DNA from: Ulvibacterium sp.
GTDB taxonomy: Bacteria > Bacteroidota > Bacteroidia > Flavobacteriales > Flavobacteriaceae
Length of the DNA stretch: 64,000 bases
Assembly (NCBI RefSeq): GCF_028285715.1
Contig: NZ_JANQOO010000017.1
Location: forward strand, 744,001 to 808,000
Direction of reading: 5' to 3'
The translations under genes were made by a program, and so were the position numbers. This document shows, in pieces, positions 25,914 through 34,264 of the stretch. The notes beneath the pieces were generated by a model. It did not search any database. It was not told the origin of the DNA and worked only from the letters and a program-made list of their open reading frames with translations. The stretch's first letter is position 1. Each line of letters starts with the position of its first letter.

Positions 25914-27397
25914 CATACAATCTTAGCTTGGTCGACTTGATTATTATTATCGGCTATGGTTTGGTGTTATTGGTCATGGGCCTCCATTACTTTAAAAAAA
26001 GTAAGACTTCCGAGCAGTTTATGGTTGCCGGCAGGAATATTCCCGCCTGGGCGGCGGGTATTGCGGTAATGAGCACCTATACCAGCAGTATTTCCTATAT
26101 CGCAGTACCGGGAAAAGCCTTTGATGACAACTGGCACCCTTTGCTATTTGCACTTTCGGCCATCCCGGTGGCCTGGTTTGTCACCCAATTTGTGATTCCC
26201 CATTATCGAAAGCATAAAATAATATCTGTCTATAGCTATTTGGAAGAAAAAATAGGGGGCTGGGGTAGAATTTATGCTGCCTTTTCCTTCTTATTGTTTA
26301 TGGTCGGGAGGGTAGCCGTAATCCTATATCTTTCGTCCTTACTACTAATCTCCTTTATCAACACCGATATCGGCGTCGCCATATTGATTATAGGGATTGT
26401 AACCATCATCTACACCCTTATGGGAGGCATGGAGGCCGTTATTTGGACCGATGTAATGCAATCGGTCATTATGATAGGGGGCATTTTCTTTGTGGGGTAC
26501 GTGCTGGTTACCGAAGTATTCGCGCAGCCTGATTATTTGATTCAAAAGGCTTTCGACCAACAGAAATTTAGTTTGGGGGATGCCCGTTTTTCATTGAGTG
26601 ACCGCACCATTTGGGTGATGATTATTTATGGTGTTACCGAAAATTTGCGGAATCTTATGGCCGATCAGAATTTTACCCAAAAATACAGTTCGGTCGCCAC
26701 GGAGAAAGAGGCCAAAAAATCCGTATGGATAGCCATGTTGATCTATTTGCCTTTGACCGCCATTTTTCTTTTTATCGGTACGGCTTTATTTTCCTATTAC
26801 GATGGAAATCTTCATATTTTGAATGAAACCATTACCAAGGGCGATGAGGTATTTCCTTTTTTCATAGCCACGGAACTTCCCATTGGAATAAAGGGTTTAA
26901 TGATTGCCGCAATTATGGCAGCCTCCATGAGCACTGTGGACTCCGCCCTAAACAGTTCGGCTACGGTATGGTACATCGATTTTTATAAAAAATACATAAA
27001 TCCGCATACCCCAAAGAAGAAGAGCCTCCTCATTTTAAGAGTATCCACGGTCATATGGGGCGTATTGGGAATCGGCTTTGCCCTGTTGATGATAAAGGCG
27101 AAAAGCGCATTGGATGTATGGTGGCAAATTTCCGGTATTTTTGGAGGTGGCATCCTGGGGTTATTTCTCTTGGCCATCTACAACGTGAAAATATCCAGGT
27201 TACAAGGTATGCTATCCGTTGCCTTAAGTATCCTAATCATAGTATGGGGCACCTTTCTAAGGGAATTACCAGAACAGTATCATTGGCTTCAATGTACCCT
27301 AGATCCCATTATCATAGGGGCTTCATCTACAGTCGGACTTGTAGGTCTGGCCTTATTGTTCGTTGTACTGAATAAAAGAAATCGGCATTTGAGATGA
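25910..27397 (+). CDS. SSS family sodium:solute symporter
   Basis: A 495-residue inner-membrane transporter with about 13 hydrophobic helices. The SSSF motifs are visible: AGRNIPAWAAGIAVMSTYTSSISYIAVPGKAF near the N-terminus (positions about 41-72) and MAASMSTVDSALNSSA in the middle. The gene overlaps the upstream aldolase by 4 bp, so uptake and cleavage of the same acidic sugar (sialate or similar) is the natural reading. It is complete and followed by a convergent MutS-like gene. Confidence 0.88.
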   Translation: MTYNLSLVDLIIIIGYGLVLLVMGLHYFKKSKTSEQFMVAGRNIPAWAAGIAVMSTYTSSISYIAVPGKAFDDNWHPLLFALSAIPVAWFVTQFVIPHYRKHKIISVYSYLEEKIGGWGRIYAAFSFLLFMVGRVAVILYLSSLLLISFINTDIGVAILIIGIVTIIYTLMGGMEAVIWTDVMQSVIMIGGIFFVGYVLVTEVFAQPDYLIQKAFDQQKFSLGDARFSLSDRTIWVMIIYGVTENLRNLMADQNFTQKYSSVATEKEAKKSVWIAMLIYLPLTAIFLFIGTALFSYYDGNLHILNETITKGDEVFPFFIATELPIGIKGLMIAAIMAASMSTVDSALNSSATVWYIDFYKKYINPHTPKKKSLLILRVSTVIWGVLGIGFALLMIKAKSALDVWWQISGIFGGGILGLFLLAIYNVKISRLQGMLSVALSILIIVWGTFLRELPEQYHWLQCTLDPIIIGASSTVGLVGLALLFVVLNKRNRHLR

Positions 27398-27475
27398 TGC
27401 TATATGTTGTGCAGGAAGCGCATCATCCCTACCGCATTGGATGACTCATGATCTTTTTCCGAGTTCCACCTCTGG

Positions 27476-29248
27476 TCACTCCACAATTTCCATCTTTTTT
27501 AACAGGAAAGAGGCATTCATATTCTGACAAATACCGGCTTTGAGCCTGTAGTCAAAATGGAGTTCGTTATCGATAATTTCAGCATCGAAATAATAGTTGT
27601 GAATTTGATCGAATTCCTTTGCCGCATCGCATAAGCTCAAATCATGTGTGGCTATGATACCGGTAGATCGGGAACGCACCAATTTCTCGACAAACTTTCG
27701 CGAGCCCTTGGCCTTGTCCGAACTATTGGTGCCTTTTAGGATTTCATCCAAAACGATAAAATAACGATCCTTTCGAATCTCGTCGACAATAAATTTTAAT
27801 CGCTTCAATTCTGAAAAGAAATAGGACTCCTCATCCGTTAACGAATCGGTCGTACGCATACTCGTTATGAGCTTAATGGGAGAATAACGCACTTTAGAAG
27901 CGTAGACGGGAAGCCCCATATTGGCCATGACGATTTGGAGCGATACGGTCCTTAAAAAAGTACTTTTACCCGCCATATTGGCTCCTGTAACTATGAAAAA
28001 CTGTTCCTTTCCGATTTTAAAATCGTTCAGAACACCTTTATCGGGATCTAGCAATGGATGTCCTGCCTTTTCGGATTCCAAAATAATTTCTTCCTCTGAT
28101 AAAGATGGAAAGCTATAGGAGGGATGATTAAAAACGAAATTGCCTAAACTATTGTAGGCATCAAAAAAGGCAATGGTCTGGAACCAACCTTTTACCTTGG
28201 AACCGTGTAATCTGAACCATTCCTCTATGGCGTAGGACAATTGAAGGTCCCGTAACATAAACGCATTGACGACTACTCCGATAATGACATTATTCCGCTG
28301 ATCTAGGGCATTTAACAGTCTGGAAAACTTTTTTAGGATCTTGGATGCCTTATCCGTTTTTTCAATAATCGAGCCCTTTTTTTCGGATAACAGCTCGGAG
28401 GTGAATTCCATTTGCTCTAACTCCGTTATCAATTTTTGATACTGTTGAAAAGTGCCCTGTATTTTGGACGTATTGGCCGAAAGCTTGTTTATACTACTCA
28501 AAAATCTTCCAGTAATACCCAAACCCAAAACAAACCATCCAAACAAAAACCATCCAGAAACCGTATCCAAAAAATAAAGTACCCAAACAATAAGGGAAAG
28601 CACACTAAAAATAGTGGGCAGAATCTTCATTATATCAGGTATAAAGGGCCGATAATTCTGTATCCATTTGATAATCGTAGCATACTTGGTCTCCGTCCTT
28701 ACCAAAGTGGCGATGGCCGAGAAATTCTGCCGCCATTCCGGTATTTGGGACAATTCCTGTAAAGCCTCCTGCTTTTGCAGGATGTTATCTAAGGTATTCC
28801 CGGTCAAGATTTCCGCCAAGGTCTCACTCCCCTGTTGAAGTGCGGTTCGATTGCAATATTGATAAAAAGACCCCCTTCCGAACAAATCGATATCCTGACT
28901 ATAGAAATGTCCGGAATCCTTAAATTCATTGCCTTCCGGTAACTGATGGAAATTGCGGTTCAGAACTTCTATTTCGGTCTCGTTCAGTTGTATCAAAGCC
29001 TGTAACTTATTGCGCTGATATTGCAGGTCCGTATGCCGAGAAACCAAGAACAGAAAGAGGACAAAAGTGACCAGTACAATACCCAAAACCATTTGGGTGT
29101 TTCCGAACAAAACATAAACCCCAATGGCGGCAGATGTAAATACTGCCAAACGAATCATGCTTGAAGCAAAAAGGCGCTTTTTTATCAGGGATAATGCCGT
29201 CTTATGTTTTTGGATTTGTTCCGTATAGAACAGGAAACGATCTTGCAT
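27476..29248 (-). CDS. Membrane-anchored MutS-like ATPase
   Basis: A 590-residue protein with the C-terminal MutS ATPase domain: Walker A G422-ANMAGKST, the MutS motif DSLTDEESYFFSEL, Walker B FIVLDEILKGTNSSDKAKGS and IIATHDLSLCD. The mismatch-recognition domain is absent. Two hydrophobic pairs (residues about 30-70 and 205-245) predict membrane helices, so it is probably an inner-membrane protein. Such MutS-family proteins with TM segments are common in Bacteroidota and have no known role. It does not look like MutS2: no Smr domain. It is the last gene of a minus-strand run beginning with DUF4230. Confidence 0.85.
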   Translation of the reverse strand: MQDRFLFYTEQIQKHKTALSLIKKRLFASSMIRLAVFTSAAIGVYVLFGNTQMVLGIVLVTFVLFLFLVSRHTDLQYQRNKLQALIQLNETEIEVLNRNFHQLPEGNEFKDSGHFYSQDIDLFGRGSFYQYCNRTALQQGSETLAEILTGNTLDNILQKQEALQELSQIPEWRQNFSAIATLVRTETKYATIIKWIQNYRPFIPDIMKILPTIFSVLSLIVWVLYFLDTVSGWFLFGWFVLGLGITGRFLSSINKLSANTSKIQGTFQQYQKLITELEQMEFTSELLSEKKGSIIEKTDKASKILKKFSRLLNALDQRNNVIIGVVVNAFMLRDLQLSYAIEEWFRLHGSKVKGWFQTIAFFDAYNSLGNFVFNHPSYSFPSLSEEEIILESEKAGHPLLDPDKGVLNDFKIGKEQFFIVTGANMAGKSTFLRTVSLQIVMANMGLPVYASKVRYSPIKLITSMRTTDSLTDEESYFFSELKRLKFIVDEIRKDRYFIVLDEILKGTNSSDKAKGSRKFVEKLVRSRSTGIIATHDLSLCDAAKEFDQIHNYYFDAEIIDNELHFDYRLKAGICQNMNASFLLKKMEIVE

Positions 29249-29293
29249 GGACTATTCAAAAAAATGATAAGACCCAAAGATATGTATTCTGTA

Positions 29294-29779
29294 CTAGCTT
29301 TTTCCCATAGCGTATAGCATGGCTATCTGTCCCAAATGGTAAATATCATGCTGGGCGATACTGGGCAGAACATTGCCAAAGGTGTATTTTTTCCCAGGTA
29401 CCTTTTGCGCCAACAAATCATCGGAACTGTTGGATAATATATGGAGAATGGCCTCCTGCGTCTGTTGGAGTTCCCACTTTAATCCTACCCATTCCTCTTC
29501 CTTTGAAATGCTGACTTCGGTCCAATCGTTCGGGCCATCGATAATGAGGTTGTATTCAAAATCGCCTTCCAACTTTTTTAGGACAAACACGCGCCAATTG
29601 AGTATATGCCGAACCAAAACGGCAATGGACTTTTTTCCATATCGCCTTTCATTGACAAGCTGCCAATCCAATGAATCCAATTTCCCCATCAGGGAATCCC
29701 CGTACCAAGGCCTACCATTAAAGCATTCCTTTAAATCATGTTGAATTGTGATAAGCTTGCTAGTCGACATTTTATGCAT
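29294..29779 (-). CDS. DinB-like superfamily protein
   Basis: A 161-residue four-helix-bundle protein. The metal-binding histidines appear as VLVRHILNW and QHDIYHLGQIAMLYAM near the C-terminus, the standard DinB/YfiT signature. Either ATG 29779 (overlapping the MmcQ gene end by 8 bp) or ATG 29770 may be the start. The family includes thiol transferases and proteins of unknown role. Co-transcription with MmcQ and Dabb genes is likely. Confidence 0.75.
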   Translation of the reverse strand: MHKMSTSKLITIQHDLKECFNGRPWYGDSLMGKLDSLDWQLVNERRYGKKSIAVLVRHILNWRVFVLKKLEGDFEYNLIIDGPNDWTEVSISKEEEWVGLKWELQQTQEAILHILSNSSDDLLAQKVPGKKYTFGNVLPSIAQHDIYHLGQIAMLYAMGKS

Positions 29780-30134
29780 TTAAATTCTCCAACTCGGACT
29801 TTAGTTTTTTGGTGAATTTGGAAACCACCAAGTCGTAGGAGTGATCGATCAACTCCTTGATCAGTTTCGGAGGAAGTTGTTCCAAATACAAGGTGTTCCA
29901 GTGTTTCTTGCTCATATGATAGCCCGGGATAATGGTACCGTCATATTCCTCCCTTAAGACAATGGCCTTCTCGGGATCGCATTTTAGGTTTACCTGCGGA
30001 GGAATGCGGTCCAGGGCACTTAAAGCGAACATTTTACCCATTACCTTAAAAACAAGGGCATCCGGACCGAAGGGAAGTTCTTCGGTTACGCCTTTTTTCA
30101 CCAAGCAATAGTTTCGAAACTCTTCAATGTTCAT
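29772..30134 (-). CDS. MmcQ/YjbR family protein
   Basis: A 120-residue protein with the family features: MNIEEFRNYCLVKKGVTEELPFGPDALVFKV, then ALSALDRIPPQVNLKCDPE, and GYHMSKKHWNTLYLEQ. YjbR-like domains resemble DNA-binding folds, but no function is proven. It overlaps the DinB-like gene by 8 bp and lies 30 bp after the Dabb gene. Confidence 0.85.
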   Translation of the reverse strand: MNIEEFRNYCLVKKGVTEELPFGPDALVFKVMGKMFALSALDRIPPQVNLKCDPEKAIVLREEYDGTIIPGYHMSKKHWNTLYLEQLPPKLIKELIDHSYDLVVSKFTKKLKSELENLNA

Positions 30135-30164
30135 CTTTCGGAAGATAAAGTACCTTTCGTAGTT

Positions 30165-30560
30165 TTAGATGCCCTTGGAATCATAAACGATTACCTTTTC
30201 CCATAAATTGCTGGATTCTTCAATGAACAATTTATGTGGGGCCTCATCCTGATAGTTTTGCTGCGCCTCAGCGGACTCAAAGGTTACGATCAGGGAATAG
30301 GTAAAAGACCCGTCTACTACTTCCCGACTGGCCTTGGGGGGCTTACCAATGAAGTTGGTCTTGGCATACGCCGAATTATCCAGGAACTTTTGGAGGGAGG
30401 TCTCAAAAGCTTTTTGATCATCCGGACTATCCGGATTCTTTAACCAGAAATAAACGGTGTGGGCAAAATGAGGATCAAATTTTTTCATATTCGTTTTGGT
30501 TTGGCTGTAACAGCTTAGGGTAAGGGTCAAAAATACTAAAGGATACATCAACTTTTTCAT
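30165..30560 (-). CDS. Dabb (stress-responsive barrel) lipoprotein
   Basis: A 131-residue protein from ATG 30560. A signal peptide ending in LTLTLSC suggests a lipoprotein. The rest is a Dabb (dimeric alpha/beta barrel) domain: HFAHTVYFWLKNPDSPDDQKAF and the later SFTYSLIVTFESAEAQQNYQ. The frame is open 36 codons further upstream, but that part lies inside the DUF4230 gene and has no signal. Exported Dabb proteins are of unknown role. Starts 10 bp after the DUF4230 stop. Confidence 0.75.
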   Translation of the reverse strand: MKKLMYPLVFLTLTLSCYSQTKTNMKKFDPHFAHTVYFWLKNPDSPDDQKAFETSLQKFLDNSAYAKTNFIGKPPKASREVVDGSFTYSLIVTFESAEAQQNYQDEAPHKLFIEESSNLWEKVIVYDSKGI

Positions 30561-30570
30561 TGGTCTTGTG

Positions 30571-31203
30571 TTATTTTTTGCTGTCTTCAAATAATTTTTT
30601 CCGTTCCTGGGAGATTTCCAAAGCGGAATAATCCAAGGTCCACCCAATGGTCTCCACAATTTTTTCAATGAGCAAAACGGCCTCCAAGGCCTCCCGTTTT
30701 GCCGTTTCCATAAGACCGCTTTCCGGAATCTTCTCCTTAATGTGCTTTTTGGCCTCTTGATTTAAACTGGTAAGGTCGTCCGGCGTAAAGGAATTGAAAA
30801 GCCCGTTCTTGATATCATAAAACTCCAATTCCGGCTCAATGGATAACACTTCGGGTTGGGGAAAATTGGTAAGGATTATTTTTTTCTTCTCGATGTCCGA
30901 ATGCATCAGGACTTTTTGGAGGTCATAACCTATTTGGGCCTTGGCATTAATAACGACCAGCGCTTTCTTTTTGCTACTTACCAAGTTCATAAACCCTTCC
31001 TTGGTATTTTCATACTTATAGATTTCCGCAAAATCGCCTTCAACCGAAATCAACTTGCAAACACTTTTTATTTTTTCCAACAATACCGTGGACTGATGAT
31101 GGGTTAACTCCTTGCTTTTCTTTTTACGGAAGAAAGAAAAGATCCAATACATCATGATTGCCCCTAAAACCAGGCCCAGAAATATTTCGAGAATATTGTC
31201 CAT
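30571..31203 (-). CDS. DUF4230 membrane-anchored protein
   Basis: A 210-residue protein with one N-terminal membrane helix (LEIFLGLVLGAIMMYWIFSF), then a soluble domain with the DUF4230 pattern (LISVEGDFAEIYKYENTKEGF, KKALVVINAKAQIGYDL, then IILTNFPQPEVLSIEPELEFYDIKNGLF). The domain probably faces the periplasm. Function unknown. It heads a minus-strand group with Dabb, MmcQ, DinB and MutS-like genes. Confidence 0.85.
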   Translation of the reverse strand: MDNILEIFLGLVLGAIMMYWIFSFFRKKKSKELTHHQSTVLLEKIKSVCKLISVEGDFAEIYKYENTKEGFMNLVSSKKKALVVINAKAQIGYDLQKVLMHSDIEKKKIILTNFPQPEVLSIEPELEFYDIKNGLFNSFTPDDLTSLNQEAKKHIKEKIPESGLMETAKREALEAVLLIEKIVETIGWTLDYSALEISQERKKLFEDSKK

Positions 31204-31234
31204 GGGATAAATATAAGGAAGTTATCGTTTCCGG

Positions 31235-31987
31235 TTATCGCGCTTCCGCCTCAAATAAAACAGGCCGGCTAGGGCTGGCATCATTGACGAAAGGGGCCAC
31301 CTGTAGGTTCAAAAAATACTTTCCGTCCTTAATGCGATTAGGCACAAAGATGAGTTCGGTAATCGTAGCCAACTTTCTAAGCTCTCCATTGAAGTTCCAA
31401 AAGGCTCTATGCGCGAACAACTCCCCATTGTCTTTCTCCTTGTCCACGGATGGGAGATCTATCAATAGATGCCCTACGCCCTTCTCCCGTAAGAATATCG
31501 CCGCCTCTTCCAACATGTAGGGTGGATTTGTATGGGAATATTGCCGGGAGCGTTTTGCCTTGGTATTCGGCAGGGTCCGGATTACAACTGCATCCCTTTG
31601 TCCCTCGCCCAAAACATATTCTAATTGCTTTTTTGAAATGACAAAGTCATCACCTCGTTTTTCCGGGGCAATGGTCAGCAACTCTGCTGCAAAAAAGTAG
31701 GTGTTCAAATTTGAATTTATGGAATGGAATTCCTTGGTAATATGCCCAACACATTCGGTATGTGTTCCGTGGGCATGGGGGTTGAACCAGATATCGTTAA
31801 AATTAATTGCGGCTCCCTCCGAAACTTTGGCGACAAAGTTCCCTTCCCTATGTGGTTCTATTTTGGGATGGTCCAAATACCAAGCATTCACATTGCTCGC
31901 CTCTCCTTTAAGGGGAATTGAAATGTCCAAGGGTTTGGACAGGTCTATTTGGTACTCCCGGTTGTTATATTCTATCTTCGCGAGCAT
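31235..31987 (-). CDS. Cyclase family protein (kynurenine-formamidase-like)
   Basis: A 250-residue metalloenzyme. The metal motif reads HAHGTHTECVGH, matching the HxGTHxDxPxH pattern of the cyclase/kynurenine formamidase family with D to E and P to V changes. The N-terminal half is shifted relative to KynB, and no tryptophan-degradation genes are nearby, so hydrolysis of another amide or ester is possible. It ends 31 bp before the DUF4230 gene and begins 27 bp after hemW. Confidence 0.8.
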   Translation of the reverse strand: MLAKIEYNNREYQIDLSKPLDISIPLKGEASNVNAWYLDHPKIEPHREGNFVAKVSEGAAINFNDIWFNPHAHGTHTECVGHITKEFHSINSNLNTYFFAAELLTIAPEKRGDDFVISKKQLEYVLGEGQRDAVVIRTLPNTKAKRSRQYSHTNPPYMLEEAAIFLREKGVGHLLIDLPSVDKEKDNGELFAHRAFWNFNGELRKLATITELIFVPNRIKDGKYFLNLQVAPFVNDASPSRPVLFEAEAR

Positions 31988-32014
31988 ATGTGCCGAGCTT
32001 TTTCCAGATGAGAT

Positions 32015-33148
32015 TCAGGACAAGTTAACCATAAATAGATCACTTGCGATTCCGTCCACCAAAAACTTGCCCTTTCTTGTGGCCAACAATATGTCCCCAT
32101 CCAGATAGAGCAAATGAGCCTCAAGGTATTTCTTGGCCCGTTCCCCGATATGTCTCTTATAGACTTCCCCAAAGGAAACCCCGATCTTTTCCAGGGAGAC
32201 CCCCCAAATAGTTCGTAGTCCGGTCATGACGTATTCATTGTATTTATCCGTTTTGGATAATACCTCCACCTCCATGGGCAGTTCACCTTCGGCAATGGCC
32301 CTTATATACTTGGGATTGCTCCTTACGTTCCAGCCCCTTCGATTCCCATCATAGGAATGTGCCGATGGGCCTATGCCTAAATACTTCTTCTGCTGCCAAT
32401 AGGCCGTATTGTTCCTTGAGAAATATCCAGGTTTACCAAAATTGGAAATCTCATAGCAGCTATAGCCTACATCCGTCAGGGTATCCCATAAAATACTAAA
32501 ATGCTCTTGTGCCACCTCATCATCCACGTTTTGGACCACTCCTTGTTCTATAAAATGTGCGAGGGCCGTTTTAGGTTCCACGGTGAGGGCATAACTTGAA
32601 ATATGGGGAATATTAAAGGCTAATGCCGTTTCAATGTTCTGTAGCCAACGTGTGTTGGTCATTCCAGGGATGCCATAAATTAGGTCTATGGAAATGTTTT
32701 GAAAATAGCGGGATGCCGCCTTGATCGATTGTCTGGCCTCTAACGCATTATGGGCCCGATTCATTAATTTCAAATCTTCACCAAAAAAGGACTGAACGCC
32801 AATACTCAACCTATTGATGGGACCCTTAGATAATTCTAGGATTCGATTTGGGGACAAATCATCCGGATTGGCTTCCAAGGTGATTTCTGGATGCCGAACT
32901 ACCTCATAATTGGCGTATACCGTGTCAATAAGTTGATTCACCTCCGCTACCTCCAAAACCGAAGGTGTTCCCCCTCCAAAATATATGGTCTCTACAACCT
33001 CTCCCCTGAGTTCATCTTTTCGCAAAACAATCTCCTTTCTCAGGGCTTGAACCATGGTCTCCCTTTTACCCAGGGAAGTGGAAAAATGAAAATCGCAGTA
33101 GTGACAGGCCTGTTTGCAAAAAGGAATATGGATGTAGATGGAGCTCAA
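32015..33148 (-). CDS. hemW: HemW, radical SAM haem chaperone
   Basis: A 377-residue radical SAM protein starting MSSIYIHIPFCKQACHYC with the cluster motif C11-x3-C15-x2-C18, typical of HemW (formerly 'oxygen-independent coproporphyrinogen III oxidase-like'). The family delivers haem to respiratory proteins rather than oxidising coproporphyrinogen. The start must be TTG 33148: an in-frame TGA lies two codons upstream, and no ATG occurs before the cysteine motif. The TTG sits within a heptamer repeat array, so repeat growth may have replaced an original ATG. Confidence 0.9.
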   Translation of the reverse strand: MSSIYIHIPFCKQACHYCDFHFSTSLGKRETMVQALRKEIVLRKDELRGEVVETIYFGGGTPSVLEVAEVNQLIDTVYANYEVVRHPEITLEANPDDLSPNRILELSKGPINRLSIGVQSFFGEDLKLMNRAHNALEARQSIKAASRYFQNISIDLIYGIPGMTNTRWLQNIETALAFNIPHISSYALTVEPKTALAHFIEQGVVQNVDDEVAQEHFSILWDTLTDVGYSCYEISNFGKPGYFSRNNTAYWQQKKYLGIGPSAHSYDGNRRGWNVRSNPKYIRAIAEGELPMEVEVLSKTDKYNEYVMTGLRTIWGVSLEKIGVSFGEVYKRHIGERAKKYLEAHLLYLDGDILLATRKGKFLVDGIASDLFMVNLS

Positions 33149-33187
33149 TGTTCAATTAACAGTATACAATTAACAAGATTCAAAATA
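33146..33187 (-). repeat. Heptamer array, left flank of the S23 gene
   Basis: Read on the minus strand, units such as TTGTTAA and TTGAACA repeat with a 7-bp period from the S23 stop codon to the hemW start codon. The array is inverted relative to the one on the other side of the S23 gene: GTTAATTGAACATTG here (minus strand) matches GTTAATTGTTCATTG at 33574-33588 (plus strand) at 13 of 15 positions. Confidence 0.6.
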
Positions 33188-33550
33188 TTACTTCTGGTCT
33201 ATTCCTGTGGTTTTTAATATGGAAAACATGATCCTGGAAAGTTCATCAGCATCTTTAATCAATACTTTTACCTTTTCTTCGGAAATGAAATTTGAATCGC
33301 TCAACAGACGGAGCCAATATTTTGTCTCCAAACTTTCTTTGTACGCGATAGATATTTTAGCAGAGAAATCATTTTTTGAAATAGCCCCATTGGCCTCGGC
33401 AATGTTGGCCCCTATGGAAGTTGCCGACTTCAAGGGTTGTTTGGACAACACATATTCCTTTTTCTCTTGCAAAATTGATTTGTAGAGCAAAACAATTTTT
33501 AGTGCAAACGCATATGACTTTTTGGATAATGGATTGTTGTTAACGTCCAT
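33188..33550 (-). CDS. S23 / four-helix-bundle protein (23S rRNA intervening-sequence type)
   Basis: A 120-residue helical protein: KKSYAFALKIVLLYKSILQ, then KQPLKSATSIGANIAEANGA, then ISIAYKESLETKYWLRLL are the signature of the TIGR02436 family first seen inside 23S rRNA intervening sequences and related to the diversity-generating-retroelement accessory protein Avd. Here it is free-standing, with no rRNA or reverse transcriptase nearby. It is fitted tightly between two inverted heptamer arrays: one begins at the base after its start codon and the other right after its stop codon. Function unknown; a role in moving or maintaining the repeat unit is a guess. Confidence 0.85.
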   Translation of the reverse strand: MDVNNNPLSKKSYAFALKIVLLYKSILQEKKEYVLSKQPLKSATSIGANIAEANGAISKNDFSAKISIAYKESLETKYWLRLLSDSNFISEEKVKVLIKDADELSRIMFSILKTTGIDQK

Positions 33551-33613
33551 TTGCTAATTGTACATTGCTCATTGTTAATTGTTCATTGTTTACTCTTCAC
33601 CGTTCATTGCCTA
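33551..33613 (+). repeat. Heptamer array, right flank of the S23 gene
   Basis: About nine 7-bp units of the type TTGNTNA (for example TTGCTAA and TTGTTCA) start at the base next to the S23 start codon and run into the stop codon of ruvC. The last units (ATCCTTA) are more diverged. The array is inverted relative to 33146-33187. Confidence 0.65.
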
Positions 33614-34165
33614 ATCCTTAATCCGCCCTTCATTGGCTTTGACGAACGCTTCCCAACCCGAGTAGCTTTTGCCTACTTCTATTCGACCTTCATTATAAAA
33701 ATGGCAGACCGCAGCGGCAAGACCATCCGTACTATCCAAATTTTTGGGGAGGGATTTTAGGCCCAAAGTGCCTTGCAACATTTTGGCCACCTGTTCCTTG
33801 CTCGCATTTCCATTTCCGGTTATGGACATCTTTATTTTTTTGGGGAGGTATTCCGTGATAGGTATTTGTCGTGAGAGTCCGGCCGCCATGGCCACCCCTT
33901 GGGCACGACCTAATTTTAGCATACTTTGTACGTTTTTGCCATAAAAAGGGGCCTCAATGGCAATCTCGTCCGGATGATAGGTATCTATTAGTTGTAAGGT
34001 TCGTTCAAAAATAAGCTTGAGCTTGGTATAGGGGTCCGCATATTTTTTGAGTTGAAGTTCATTCATTTGAACAAACTGCATCTTTTTGTCCACAATTTTG
34101 ATAATCCCAAAACCCATGATGGTCGTTCCCGGGTCAATACCAAGTATGATTTTTTCGTGAGCCAA
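33611..34165 (-). CDS. ruvC: RuvC, Holliday junction endonuclease
   Basis: About 184 residues. The first catalytic Asp is in ILGIDPGTTIMGFG, the second acidic residue in IAIEAPFYGKNVQSMLKLGRAQG, and the C-terminal Asp pair region is DSTDGLAAAVCHF. It resolves recombination junctions with RuvAB. No ATG is available: an in-frame stop lies at 34184-34186 and the only codons usable before the active site are TTG 34168 and TTG 34165. The latter aligns with the usual MA-N-terminus. The last codons (RIKD-stop) run into the heptamer array. Confidence 0.92.
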   Translation of the reverse strand: MAHEKIILGIDPGTTIMGFGIIKIVDKKMQFVQMNELQLKKYADPYTKLKLIFERTLQLIDTYHPDEIAIEAPFYGKNVQSMLKLGRAQGVAMAAGLSRQIPITEYLPKKIKMSITGNGNASKEQVAKMLQGTLGLKSLPKNLDSTDGLAAAVCHFYNEGRIEVGKSYSGWEAFVKANEGRIKD

Positions 34166-34264
34166 CAATTTATGGTTTATAGTTTATAATCAAAATTGCA
34201 CCTAATAAATTGATAATCATTTTTTTATGATTTTGACCCTGATCTCAAATCCAACTTCTAACAT

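Noticed and set aside
19799-27397. Full polysaccharide utilisation locus
   Set aside because: No SusC/SusD pair, no sulfatase or lyase among these genes; only a sugar-utilisation group can be claimed.
33207-33485. 92-residue plus-strand frame opposite the S23 gene
   Set aside because: Pure antisense of a well-recognised family gene.
33188-33550. Diversity-generating retroelement
   Set aside because: The S23 protein is related to Avd, but no reverse transcriptase, template repeat or variable gene is present.
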